DNA of 64,000 nt. It comes from Pseudovibrio exalbescens DSM 16456. Its GTDB lineage: Bacteria > Pseudomonadota > Alphaproteobacteria > Rhizobiales > Stappiaceae. Position 1 is the stretch's first letter, and each line of letters opens with the position of its first letter. The notes beneath the pieces were generated by a model. It did no database searches. It was not told where the DNA came from and worked only from the letters and a program-made list of their open reading frames with translations. The translations under genes were made by a program, and so were the position numbers. Location of the stretch: assembly GCF_000422785.1 (NCBI RefSeq), contig NZ_AUGS01000002.1, positions 310,001-374,000 on the forward strand, written 5' to 3'. Positions 47,672 to 57,725 of the stretch are shown here, piece after piece.

Positions 47672-47693
47672 AAACGGGTTTTCCTCACCGAAC

Positions 47694-48842
47694 ATGGCTA
47701 TTCAACGCCGCAGCACCAGTGCGCCCTCAGCAGATATCTCGGCAGGACAACAAACTGACAGCAGCTATACGCTGAGTGTGCTGGATACCGCCGACCAGAT
47801 AGCCGCCTTGAAGCAGCCATGGGAAGCGTTGCAGGCTCGCATTGACCCGGAATCGGTTTACGGTTTGTGGGCGGTGTGTCTCGCTGCGGCAGCAACATTG
47901 CCGACGCAGCAAAAGGTCCGCGTTTTCGTTCTATGGCATGGAGAAGAACTGTGTGGTGTGTTGCCGCTGCGCCGAGTTGAGCAGGGGGGCATCGCCTATC
48001 TCAGGCCGTTGGTGCTGTACGGTCACAACACCGGAGACTTGTTGGTTTCACCTGATTGTGAGCCTCACGAAGTGTGGCGTTGCCTGTGGGCTGCCCTGAA
48101 GAAGAGTGATGGCGACTTTCTGGATCTACAGGATCTGAAGTGGAGTCAGGCCCTGCTCACCGCAATTGATCTCAATGGTCACGCGCATGTGTATACGGGC
48201 ACTTGTGCCCGTATAGACTTGACGCGATCGGCCAGCTTTGAAGATTACATCCTGGACATGTCTGGAGAGTTGCGCGGCCAGCTCAAAGAGGCGCGCCGAA
48301 AACTGGAAAAGGTTGCGCCGCTGCATCATCAGGTCATCACAAGTGCGGACGAGATTTGCCTTCAGGGTGTTCCAGAGTACGCTGCCAATCTTGATGGGGC
48401 TCGCAAACGGGCCGACCGATTGGCTTTCTGGCAAAAGCTGGCAGATTTGGAAAACCCGGCTTGCCGCGTCATACTGACTGCATTGTGGCATGGAGACCGC
48501 TTGATTGCCCGCCAATGGGGCATACTTCATCAGGATCTCTACGTCGTCGGTAGTTTTTGTCGTGATCCGGCCTATCACAAATATAATGTATCGGCGCTAC
48601 TCCACACCGCAAATATTCGCATGTGTTTCGATCGAGGCGTTCGAGCCATGGAGTTTGGCCATTATCTGGATGACAATGTTTTGGCCTGGACGGACGGGCT
48701 GACACCGGTTTGTTCCGTATCCTCTGCCTTGTCATTGAAGGGGTTCGTCATCGCGCGTGTGGTGCGGCCCGTCTGTGCCGCGGTTCACAATCAGTGGCAT
48801 AAGAGGCGAGGATCGGTTTCAGAAAAGGAAAACCCGGCGTGA
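47694..48842 (+). CDS. GNAT acetyltransferase of the CelD/BcsL type
   Basis: This is a 382-residue protein of the CelD-like acetyltransferase group (Acetyltransf_6). An N-terminal half of about 150 residues (WEALQARIDPESVYGLWAVC, then GELCGVLPLRRVEQG-like segment) is followed by the catalytic GNAT half, with ELRGQLKEARRKLEKV, the acetyl-CoA-region strands (RVILTALWHGDRLIARQWGIL) and YHKYNVSALLHTANIRMCFDRGVRAMEFG. Members often work in polysaccharide or cellulose modification. No such cluster lies here, so the substrate is unknown. A terminator overlaps the stop codon. Confidence 0.8.
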   Translation: MAIQRRSTSAPSADISAGQQTDSSYTLSVLDTADQIAALKQPWEALQARIDPESVYGLWAVCLAAAATLPTQQKVRVFVLWHGEELCGVLPLRRVEQGGIAYLRPLVLYGHNTGDLLVSPDCEPHEVWRCLWAALKKSDGDFLDLQDLKWSQALLTAIDLNGHAHVYTGTCARIDLTRSASFEDYILDMSGELRGQLKEARRKLEKVAPLHHQVITSADEICLQGVPEYAANLDGARKRADRLAFWQKLADLENPACRVILTALWHGDRLIARQWGILHQDLYVVGSFCRDPAYHKYNVSALLHTANIRMCFDRGVRAMEFGHYLDDNVLAWTDGLTPVCSVSSALSLKGFVIARVVRPVCAAVHNQWHKRRGSVSEKENPA

Positions 48843-48853
48843 TGCCGGGTTTT
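48829..48853. terminator. Bidirectional terminator between acetyltransferase and glxK
   Basis: AAAACCCGGC (48829-48838) pairs with GCCGGGTTTT (48844-48853). The stem includes the acetyltransferase stop codon. It can serve both convergent genes. Confidence 0.85.
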
Positions 48854-48884
48854 CGCGGAGGAGCCTTGATAGGAAGCAGCCGAT

Positions 48885-50027
48885 TCAGGAATGGCCTTGG
48901 GAGAGAGCCATCACTGCGGCGATATTGCGCGCGGTCTGAGTCACGTTGAACTTTGCTTCCGTCAAAGCCTCTTGCAGTGAAACAGAACGTGGCACGATGC
49001 TGAAAATCGCGTCGATACCATGTTCATGAACCACATGGCTGTCCGTGGTCAGGCAACCTGCAATTCCGATAACCGGTTTGTTGGCTGCCTTGGCAATGCG
49101 GGCGACGCCCATCGGCGTCTTGCCATTTATGGTCTGGCTGTCGATACGACCCTCTCCGGTGATGACCAGATCAGCGTCCTGCACGGCCTCAGCCAAGCGA
49201 ACCGCATCCATTACAATATCAATACCGGGTCGAAGTTCCGCATTGAACATTCCCATGAATGCAGCGCCGAGACCGCCTGCAGCACCGGCACCGGGCACGT
49301 CTTTCACGTCTTGGCCCAATTGGTCTTTCATGACAGCTGCATAGTGCGCAAGGTAGCTGTCAAGCTCTTTGACGACGTCCGGTGAAGCGCCTTTTTGCGG
49401 ACCAAAAACATGTGAGGCGCCGTTGGGGCCGCAGAGAGGATTGGTGACGTCACAGGCAACCTCAAGCCGAACGCCTGCCAACCGTTGATCGGCACTGGAG
49501 ATATCAATGTGCGCAAGGTCTTTCAACGCGCCGCCGCCAGCCTGCAATTCTGCATCATCATCATCCAGCATACGCACGCCCAAAGCCTGCGCCATGCCCA
49601 GGCCGCCGTCATTGGTGGCACTGCCGCCAATGCCGATGATGATGTGCTCCACGCCCTCGTCGAGAGCTGCCTTGACCAGTTCGCCGGTTCCGTAGGTTGA
49701 GGTCACCAACGGATCGCGCTGGTCTTGGGGTACGAGATGCAGGCCGGAGGCGGCGGCCATTTCGACCACCGCTGTTTTGCCGTTTCCCATCAGCCCAAAA
49801 AAAGCTTTTACGGGCGTTCCCAACGGACCGGTGACGGTTTTTTCCACTATCCGTCCGTTGGAAGCGTCAACCATGGACTGAACAGTGCCTTCTCCGCCGT
49901 CTGCCACAGGCAGCTTCAAGTAGTCGGCATCCGGGTAGATCTCCCGAAATCCCTCTTCAATAGCCTCGGCGACTTCCATCGCGGTGAGGCTTTCTTTGAA
50001 GGAATCGGGGGCGATTACAATTTTCAT
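48885..50027 (-). CDS. glxK: Glycerate kinase
   Basis: This is a 380-residue glycerate kinase of the GarK/GlxK family, which phosphorylates glycerate for entry into glycolysis or the serine pathway. The N-terminus MKIVIAPDSFKESL, the KLPVADGGEGTVQ loop, GIGGSATNDGGLGMAQALG and VITGEGRIDSQT are all typical. The start at 50027 is chosen from the family N-terminus, since its ribosome-binding site is weak. It begins about ten bases after gntP, so the two form an operon downstream of cdaR. Confidence 0.95.
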   Translation of the reverse strand: MKIVIAPDSFKESLTAMEVAEAIEEGFREIYPDADYLKLPVADGGEGTVQSMVDASNGRIVEKTVTGPLGTPVKAFFGLMGNGKTAVVEMAAASGLHLVPQDQRDPLVTSTYGTGELVKAALDEGVEHIIIGIGGSATNDGGLGMAQALGVRMLDDDDAELQAGGGALKDLAHIDISSADQRLAGVRLEVACDVTNPLCGPNGASHVFGPQKGASPDVVKELDSYLAHYAAVMKDQLGQDVKDVPGAGAAGGLGAAFMGMFNAELRPGIDIVMDAVRLAEAVQDADLVITGEGRIDSQTINGKTPMGVARIAKAANKPVIGIAGCLTTDSHVVHEHGIDAIFSIVPRSVSLQEALTEAKFNVTQTARNIAAVMALSQGHS

Positions 50028-50037
50028 GGTCTGAAAC

Positions 50038-51303
50038 TCACACAAAGAAACCAAAGACGCCGAAGATCAGGGTTGAGATGACGGCAATCGTCAGACCAAC
50101 GGCAGATTCGTATGGCACCAGCTTAAGGCGTTCTTTGATGTCCATGTAGACGGCACCGCCAGTTGCGTGGAAAAAGCTGCCATGTGGCATGTGGTCCAGA
50201 ACCGTTGCACCTGCATGCATCATGGCTGCACCTGCAAGCGAAGCAACACCCAGTTCCATGATGGTTGGCCCGAAGACATTTGAAGCAACAGCCGTACCTG
50301 CCGTGGTGGAGGCGGTCGCCAGTGACATGGTCGCGCCTGAAATCGGGGCCAGAAGATAGGACGGCAAACCGGAGGCGGCCAGCAAGTCGATCAAGCCGCT
50401 CTTGAGGCCGGAATTGGCGATGATGCCGGCTAGTGTGCCGGTGCCCAACAGCATGATGGCCACGGGCGCCATGCGAGATAGACCCGAAACCGCAAAAGCA
50501 TTGGCTTCGCGGGCGCGGCCCATGGCCACGGCACCAAGGACACCACCCAATGGCAGCGCAATCAACGGATCAACGCTGATGTCAGCGAACGGACGCAGGG
50601 CCAAGAGGACGATAGCAACAAGCGGCGCCACAAGAGAAGCACTGAAGCTTGGCAGTTCGCTGTAGTCAACGGAAACAACCTCGTGCTCTTGTACCATGCC
50701 GCCTTTGGTGCGCAGGCTTTGAGCAATGAAGTAGGCCGCGACCAGACCACACAGGCCCGGGATAACACCTGCAGCCATGACGGTCGTCAACGGCACGTTG
50801 AAAGCATCGGCAGCCGCAATGGCGTTCGGGTTTGGAGACATCACGTTACCCGCCTTGCCGCCACCGATCATGGCCAGCAGAACCGCCATCTTGGACAGGT
50901 CAGCGCGCCGGGCGACTGCCAAGGCAATCGGGGAAACAGTGATCACCGCGACGTCAACGAAGACGCCAACCGCGGTCAGGATCATCGTCGCAATCGCCAG
51001 TGCCAGCAGGGCGCGGGTTTCCCCAAGCCGCTTGACAATGGTTTCTGCGATGGATGTGGCCGCGCCTGACTCGATCAGTACACCGGCCAATACGCCAGCA
51101 GCCAGAATGCGCAAAACGGATGTTGTGATGCCTTGGGCGCCGCCAATCATCAACGAGACTGTGCCAGACAGATCCACGCCGCCCACGAGACCGCCAACGA
51201 GCGCACCGATGATCATTCCGTAAGCCGGCGATACGCGTTTGAGGATCAGGACAATTGCGATCGCCAGTGCGACCAATGCCCCGAGGGTAGAAACCTCCAC
51301 CAT
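50038..51303 (-). CDS. GntP-family permease
   Basis: This is a 421-residue inner-membrane transporter of the gluconate:H+ symporter family with at least ten hydrophobic helices. GMIIGALVGGLVGGVDLSG near the N-terminus and GGKAGNVMSPNPNAIAAA are family motifs. The neighbouring glycerate kinase and CdaR regulator suggest it imports glycerate or a related sugar acid; the exact substrate is inferred. The ATG at 51303 has GGGAG seven bases upstream. The frame continues upstream in non-coding sequence. Confidence 0.9.
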   Translation of the reverse strand: MVEVSTLGALVALAIAIVLILKRVSPAYGMIIGALVGGLVGGVDLSGTVSLMIGGAQGITTSVLRILAAGVLAGVLIESGAATSIAETIVKRLGETRALLALAIATMILTAVGVFVDVAVITVSPIALAVARRADLSKMAVLLAMIGGGKAGNVMSPNPNAIAAADAFNVPLTTVMAAGVIPGLCGLVAAYFIAQSLRTKGGMVQEHEVVSVDYSELPSFSASLVAPLVAIVLLALRPFADISVDPLIALPLGGVLGAVAMGRAREANAFAVSGLSRMAPVAIMLLGTGTLAGIIANSGLKSGLIDLLAASGLPSYLLAPISGATMSLATASTTAGTAVASNVFGPTIMELGVASLAGAAMMHAGATVLDHMPHGSFFHATGGAVYMDIKERLKLVPYESAVGLTIAVISTLIFGVFGFFV

Positions 51304-51435
51304 AATGTGCTCCCAGTTTTTTAAAAATGCAGAGCAAAACCTACGCTTGGCCGCCGCGCATGGCTTTAGGCGCACACACAGAGAATCTGTAAGATTTCAG
51401 GGAGAATCTTGTGCAGGTGCACGACGTGGTTTTGC

Positions 51436-52653
51436 TTAGCCTTGATGCAGCATGGCCAAGTAAAGCCTTGTCTTGTCGCCGATATTGGAGAAATTGAGTC
51501 CGGTTTCCTCTTCGATACGCTTCAAGCGGTAGCGCAATGAGTTGCGGTGTATGCCAAGCTCAGCACATACGCTGATGTGATCTTCGTTGTTGCGGAAAAA
51601 GCAGGCCAGTGTTTCAAGCAGTACATCCTTGCCCTCCAAAGCGCGCATGGGACGTCGTAATTCTGCGCCCCGCCATTTGCGCCCTGACAATCCATTGATA
51701 AGGACCGCAAGTGTGTGATCTTGATAAAACAACACGTGGCCTGACTTTTCGGCATCTGCATCTGAAACGGCTTCCAGCGTTGCCTTGGCTGTTTCGTAAG
51801 ACTGGGAGAGGCCGGACAAACCTTGATAAAAGCCCCCAAGCGCAATTCGAATTTCGAAGTCCGTCTCGCGCCGCACCCGCTCCATCAACTTGGCAACCCG
51901 CTCGCGCTCCAGTTCTTGAGACCAACCGGTTCGGTTCAAGGTGATCGGTTTGAGGACGATGACTTCATTGCGCGCAACTGACGAAATGCCAACCAGGTTG
52001 TTGCGTTCGGGGAACTCCAGCAAATGCACAAGCCTTTGCAAATGATCCAGAGAAAGCTCCTGCCCCGGCGCAGGCAGTACCCGCACAATGCTGGCGATCC
52101 GGGGTTGGGATAGATCTATGCCCAGCCGCTCGGCTATTGTACGCAGGTGCATTTCATGCAGGTCCGGGCCTTGGACCAATTGCAATACCAGTTCCTCACG
52201 GTGGCGTTTGTCCCACTCCACGTGGTTCATCAGGGCAGCTTGCTCAATGATCAGCTCGGCGGCCATCTTTACGAGTTCCGCATAACGGCGCACCTTTTCC
52301 GGCTGTCCGGAAATGCCCACAACGCCGATGGGAGCCTCTTGAAACAGAATGGGGATGTTCACACCCGGGCGCACCCCTGTCAGGTGCTGCGCTGTGGCTT
52401 GATCAATCTCCACGGTCCGATTGTCGTTGATAGCCAGCAAGGCGCCTTCATGGCGCTGGTGCAGGCGGGTCGGGTCGCCTGACCCGATGATGAGGCCATT
52501 CCCGTCCATCACGTTTACTGAAAACGGGATGATTTTCATGGCACGGTCAACAATTTGTCGCGCGATAGATGAATTTATCTGTGTTTTTTCAGTGTGCCCG
52601 ACTCTTTCCAAGCCCAGTTCACTGAGGGTGGTGTGCCCCATTTCGCCCGGCAT
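51436..52653 (-). CDS. cdaR: CdaR-type sugar-diacid regulator
   Basis: This is a 405-residue transcription regulator of the CdaR/SdaR family. The N-terminal sugar-diacid recognition domain (ARQIVDRAMKIIPFSVNVMDGNGLIIGSGDPTRLHQRHEGAL) is followed by a middle domain and a C-terminal PucR-type helix-turn-helix (VCAELGIHRNSLRYRLKRIEEETGL). CdaR activates glucarate, galactarate and glycerate genes in E. coli. Here it lies upstream of gntP-glxK in the same direction with a gap of about 130 bases that probably holds the target promoter. Confidence 0.92.
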   Translation of the reverse strand: MPGEMGHTTLSELGLERVGHTEKTQINSSIARQIVDRAMKIIPFSVNVMDGNGLIIGSGDPTRLHQRHEGALLAINDNRTVEIDQATAQHLTGVRPGVNIPILFQEAPIGVVGISGQPEKVRRYAELVKMAAELIIEQAALMNHVEWDKRHREELVLQLVQGPDLHEMHLRTIAERLGIDLSQPRIASIVRVLPAPGQELSLDHLQRLVHLLEFPERNNLVGISSVARNEVIVLKPITLNRTGWSQELERERVAKLMERVRRETDFEIRIALGGFYQGLSGLSQSYETAKATLEAVSDADAEKSGHVLFYQDHTLAVLINGLSGRKWRGAELRRPMRALEGKDVLLETLACFFRNNEDHISVCAELGIHRNSLRYRLKRIEEETGLNFSNIGDKTRLYLAMLHQG

Positions 52654-52843
52654 GACAGTGACTTCCCTGCTTATGGATTGTACTTGTAGGTAACGCAGCG
52701 TTTGTCACAGACGTAATCGATGAGCAAAAATAAATCCAGAGGCCGGTTTTGATCACGCTGCGGCGGATCGTCTACAACAAGTGTGAATGATTGGGATGGT
52801 CGTTCACACGGCAGAACCACAGGGGCTGGTGTTGACAGGCCAC

Positions 52844-52875
52844 AAAAAAAGCCCGGCTGCGAGAGCCGGGCTTTT
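52844..52875 (-). terminator. Intrinsic terminator after rpsA
   Basis: GCCCGGCT (52851-52858) pairs with AGCCGGGC (52864-52871) around a 5-base loop. On the minus strand it is followed by seven T. Confidence 0.9.
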
Positions 52876-52897
52876 CGTTGGTTAGGGTCTAACCAGC

Positions 52898-54595
52898 TTA
52901 GTCTTCTTCGCGTGCCTTCATCGCTGCTGCGAGAATGTCGCCCAGAGAAGAAGAAGCGTCGGAAGAACCGTACTGTGCAACCGCTTCCTTTTCTTCGGCA
53001 ATTTCGAGTGCCTTGATGGAAACGCCTACGCGGCGGGTCTTCTTGTCGAACTGGGTCACGCGTGCTTCGAAGGTATCACCAACGTTGAAGCGGGTCGGAT
53101 CCTGTTCGTGGCGTTCACGGGAAAGGTCAGCGCGGCGAACGAAAGCAGTCAGGTCGCTGTCTGCGATCTTGACTTCCAGACCACCGTCCTTGATTTCCAG
53201 AACCTCACAGTTCACGACTGCGCCCTTGCGAACGTCGCCTGCTGCTGCGGATTCAAACGGATCGGAGCCAAGCTGCTTGATGCCGAGGGAGATGCGTTCT
53301 TTTTCAACGTCAACGTCGAGAACGATCGCCTTGACAACGTCACCCTTCTTGTACTCTTCGATGACCTGCTCGCCCGGACGGTTCCAGTCCAGATCGGACA
53401 GGTGAACCATGCCGTCAACATCGCCTTCGAGGCCGATGAACAGACCGAATTCGGTCTTGTTCTTGACTTCACCCTCAACTTCAGAGTTGACCGGGAACTT
53501 CTCGGCGAAGGCTTCCCATGGGTTCTGCAGGGTCTGCTTGAGGCCAAGAGAAATACGGCGCTTTGCAGCGTCCACTTCCAGAATGACCACTTCCACTTCC
53601 TGAGAGGTGGAGACGATCTTGCCCGGATGGACGTTCTTCTTGGTCCAGGACATTTCGGAGACGTGGATCAGGCCTTCGATGCCCGGCTCCAGTTCCACGA
53701 ATGCGCCGTAGTCGGTGATGTTGGTCACGCGACCAGAGAACTTTGCGTTCAGCGGGTACTTGGCGTCGATACCTTCCCATGGGTCGGTTTCGAGCTGCTT
53801 CATGCCCAAGCTGATGCGGTGTGTTTCCTGGTTTACGCGGATCACCTGAACCTTCACGGTCTGACCAATGGTCAGAACTTCGCTCGGGTGGTTGATGCGG
53901 CGCCATGCAATGTCGGTGACGTGCAGCAGGCCGTCGATGCCGCCCAGATCAACGAACGCACCGTAATCGGTGATGTTCTTGACGACGCCCTCTACGGTCT
54001 GACCTTCTTCAAGGCTCTGAACCAGCTCGGAGCGCTGCTCTGCACGGGTCTCTTCCAGAACGGTACGACGGGAAACAACGATGTTGCCACGACGCTTGTC
54101 CATCTTGAGGATCTGGAACGGCTGTGCGTTGTGCATCAGCGGAGTGACGTCACGTACCGGACGGATGTCCACCTGAGAACGAGGCAGGAAGGCAACTGCG
54201 CCATCCAGATCGACGGTGAAACCACCCTTGACCTGGTTGAAGATCTGACCGGTAACCTTTTCGCCAGCTTCGAAAGCGGCTTCCAGACGAATCCAGCTTT
54301 CTTCACGACGTGCCTTGTCACGAGACAGAACGGCTTCGCCGAGAGCGTTTTCAACGCGCTCAAGGTAAACTTCAACTTCGTCGCCAACGCTCATATCGCT
54401 GTCGCGACCCTTAGCGCCGAATTCCTTGAGTGGGACGCGGCCTTCTACCTTCAGACCTACGTCGATAACTGCGAGATCTTTTTCAATGGCAACAACGGTG
54501 CCTTTGACCACAGTTCCTTCATAAACGTCGGAAGTGGCAAACGACTCTTCCAACAGAGCCGCAAAATCTTCAGCAGCTGCGTTCATGTTTTCCAT
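52898..54595 (-). CDS. rpsA: 30S ribosomal protein S1
   Basis: S1 (565 residues) brings mRNA to the 30S subunit. It consists of six S1/OB-type RNA-binding repeats, the last four regular and marked by KNITDYGAFVDLGGIDGLLHVTDIAW, TNITDYGAFVELEPGIEGLIHVSEMSW and KNKTEFGLFIGLEGDVDGMVHLSDLDW-like cores. The ATG at 54595 has AGGAG five bases upstream. An earlier in-frame codon lacks such a site. Strong codon bias here leaves a long open frame on the other strand that I regard as meaningless. It is separated from sppA by a segment absent from the usual order. Confidence 0.97.
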   Translation of the reverse strand: MENMNAAAEDFAALLEESFATSDVYEGTVVKGTVVAIEKDLAVIDVGLKVEGRVPLKEFGAKGRDSDMSVGDEVEVYLERVENALGEAVLSRDKARREESWIRLEAAFEAGEKVTGQIFNQVKGGFTVDLDGAVAFLPRSQVDIRPVRDVTPLMHNAQPFQILKMDKRRGNIVVSRRTVLEETRAEQRSELVQSLEEGQTVEGVVKNITDYGAFVDLGGIDGLLHVTDIAWRRINHPSEVLTIGQTVKVQVIRVNQETHRISLGMKQLETDPWEGIDAKYPLNAKFSGRVTNITDYGAFVELEPGIEGLIHVSEMSWTKKNVHPGKIVSTSQEVEVVILEVDAAKRRISLGLKQTLQNPWEAFAEKFPVNSEVEGEVKNKTEFGLFIGLEGDVDGMVHLSDLDWNRPGEQVIEEYKKGDVVKAIVLDVDVEKERISLGIKQLGSDPFESAAAGDVRKGAVVNCEVLEIKDGGLEVKIADSDLTAFVRRADLSRERHEQDPTRFNVGDTFEARVTQFDKKTRRVGVSIKALEIAEEKEAVAQYGSSDASSSLGDILAAAMKAREED

Positions 54596-54685
54596 AAAAA
54601 CTCCTGGTGCCATAGGTATGGCGTCGCCGGCGGGTTTGTGTTGATGTCGGTGGAGCCTCGCATGCTCGGTTCTCTAAAAGGTATT

Positions 54686-54710
54686 AGAAAACAACCGCTT
54701 AAAAAAGCGG
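54686..54710 (-). terminator. Terminator after cmk
   Basis: On the minus strand CCGCTT/AAGCGG (54695-54710) with a four-base loop is followed by TTGTTTTCT. It lies about 90 bases past the cmk stop, in the rpsA leader region. Confidence 0.6.
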
Positions 54711-54800
54711 GCCGGCGAAAGCGAGCCGCAAGACTCCAATTGTCTGTAATGCGGTCAGCAGACCAAACAAACGCTCAATACTCTGCTTTCCTGAAAAAGC

Positions 54801-55426
54801 TTAGGATTTCCGCGCGGAATCGATGATATCCACAGCCGCATTGAATGCCGACTCTATATCCATTTCTGTCGTATCAAGCAAGTGGGCATCTGCAGCTGGT
54901 TTAAGCGGAGAATCCTTGCGGGTCGTGTCTCGCTCATCACGACGTTTCAGGTCGGTCAGGATCTCGTCGAAATCCACTTCAAATCCCTTGCCGATCAGTT
55001 CGTCGGTTCGCCGACGGGCGCGGGCTTCCGGAGACGCGGTTACAAACAGCTTCGCCGTAGCGTGCGGGCACACAACGGTGCCGATATCACGTCCGTCAAG
55101 AACAGCACCTTCGCCGCTTTCAGCAAACTGGCGCTGCAACAGAACCAGTTCTTCGCGCAGGCCGCCGAGCACCGCAATGCGGGACGCCGCCTCGCCAATT
55201 TCGTGGGACGACAATAGGCCTTTGTCGAGGGTGCCGAAATCCAGATGGCGTGCGACCGAAATAGCGACCTCTTCATCACCCAGCGGAAGACCGCGGGCCA
55301 GAAGCGCGGCTGCAACGGCCCGGTAGGTCAAACCGGTATCCAGATGCCGTAGACCGTAATGCGCAGCCAGTTGGCGCGCCAAAGTGCCCTTGCCCGAAGC
55401 GGCCGGGCCATCAAGAGCTATAATCA

Positions 55427-55427
<1 letters not shown>
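54801..55427 (-). CDS. cmk: Cytidylate kinase
   Basis: Cmk phosphorylates CMP and dCMP. The 208 residues begin [20 protein letters not shown] (P-loop) and contain [26 protein letters not shown] and the LID region [10 protein letters not shown]. The ATG overlaps the aroA stop by one base, giving the aroA-cmk-rpsA order seen in many Proteobacteria. Confidence 0.96.
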
Positions 55428-56833
<1,406 letters not shown>

Positions 56834-56986
56834 TCAGGACAGTCACCCTGTATTCAGTGCCGGACACTTGAGATTATTCAATGAAGAATAAACCTTTTCT
56901 GGCGCAATCCTGCGATTAATCTTTGACATGACGGGCAAGCTGAGTCTATTCGGCTCGTCAAAGTGAACGTAACGAAGGTGACAACC

Positions 56987-57376
56987 GTGGCAAGACCGGA
57001 ACTCGGCACCAAGCGTCTGTGTGCAGCATGTGGCGCTAAGTACTATGACCTCAACCGCGATCCTATTACCTGTCCCAAGTGTGGCGAGGTATTCGATCTG
57101 GGCATTACAGTGAAGACTGCCAAGGCCGCAAAGGTCGTTCAGGCTGAAGAAGAAGAAGACGTTCTCGAGCCGCAAGGCGCTGAAATCGTCAGCCTTGAAG
57201 ATGCGGATGCAGAAGTATCTGGCGGTGACGATGACGTGCCGGATCTCGACGAAGCAGGCATCGACGATGAAGACATCAGCACCGGTGACGATGACGATGT
57301 GTTCCTCGACGAGGACGACGATGATGGCGAGACGGTTCCGGGCATCGTTGTAAGCCGCGATGATGAGGAAAGCTGA
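56987..57376 (+). CDS. TIGR02300 (FYDLN) zinc-ribbon protein with acidic tail
   Basis: This 129-residue protein is a member of the TIGR02300 family found in alphaproteobacteria. It starts MARPELGTKRLCAACGAKYYDLNRDPITCPKCGEVFDL: two CxxC pairs frame a YYDLN core, the form expected of a small zinc ribbon. The C-terminal two thirds are strongly acidic (long Asp/Glu runs around residues 70-115) and probably disordered. The function of the family is unknown to me. The GTG at 56987 has AAGGTG six bases upstream. A GTG eight codons earlier is less likely. Confidence 0.88.
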   Translation: MARPELGTKRLCAACGAKYYDLNRDPITCPKCGEVFDLGITVKTAKAAKVVQAEEEEDVLEPQGAEIVSLEDADAEVSGGDDDVPDLDEAGIDDEDISTGDDDDVFLDEDDDDGETVPGIVVSRDDEES

Positions 57377-57384
57377 TAATTTCC

Positions 57385-57420
57385 ACAGCCTGTGCAGGAA
57401 CTTGGCGCAGGCTGTTTATT
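57385..57420 (+). terminator. Terminator after the FYDLN gene
   Basis: ACAGCCTG (57385-57392) pairs with CAGGCTGT (57408-57415), with extra inner pairing, and is followed by TTATT. It starts eight bases past the stop. Confidence 0.8.
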
Positions 57421-57433
57421 CTGCTTGATCATC

Positions 57434-57461
57434 GGAGGCGGCGAGACTATGTTCCGCCTCC
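57434..57461. other. Perfect 8-bp GC hairpin before the tRNA genes
   Basis: GGAGGCGG (57434-57441) and CCGCCTCC (57454-57461) are exact complements around a 12-base loop. A second small hairpin (GAACC/GGTTC, 57466-57480) follows before the first tRNA. No T-run is present. Confidence 0.5.
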
Positions 57462-57491
57462 ATCAGAACCGAACAGGTTCCGCAGGCGACT

Positions 57492-57567
57492 GGGGCTATA
57501 GCTCAGTTGGGAGAGCGCGTGAATGGCATTCACGAGGTCAGCGGTTCGATCCCGCTTAGCTCCACCA
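57492..57567 (+). tRNA. tRNA-Ala (GGC), copy 1
   Basis: A 76-base cloverleaf with encoded CCA. The acceptor GGGGCTA pairs with TAGCTCC, the D-arm is GCTCAGTTGGGAGAGC, the anticodon stem is CGTGA/TCACG with loop ATGGCAT, and the T-arm contains GGTTCGATCC. The anticodon at positions 34-36 is GGC, reading GCC and GCU. Confidence 0.97.
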
Positions 57568-57623
57568 GCCTCCTGCTTGATTGAAGCTCGCACTGTTTAT
57601 AATGTGAGAGCAACCAGTGGAAT

Positions 57624-57699
57624 GGGGCTATAGCTCAGTTGGGAGAGCGCGTGAATGGCATTCACGAGGTCAGCGGTTCGATCCCGCTTAGCTCCACCA
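57624..57699 (+). tRNA. tRNA-Ala (GGC), copy 2
   Basis: This second copy is identical in all 76 bases to the first and lies 132 bases further along. The intervening 56 bases are not duplicated. The pair gives double gene dosage of the same anticodon. Confidence 0.97.
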
Positions 57700-57725
57700 T
57701 TCTTCTCTGAATTTTCCTGTACCTT

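Larger units (their letters stand above)
46618..47693. other. Gene-poor region with several hairpins
   Basis: More than 1 kb without a recognisable gene. It contains a long inverted repeat around 46721-46772 (GCCGCC/GGCGGC with GTTCC/GGAAC), a possible 49-codon frame on the minus strand at 46969-47118, an AT-rich promoter-like stretch at about 47120-47480 and a terminator-like hairpin at 47633-47671. I see no match to a known RNA gene. It falls where the aroA-cmk-rpsA and sppA-ihfB-lapA genes, often neighbours, are separated. Confidence 0.6.

Noticed and set aside
53108-54826. Open frame of 572 codons on the plus strand opposite rpsA
   Set aside because: Repeated S1 domains with biased codons leave few stops in the complementary frame. 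The product shows no recognisable fold.
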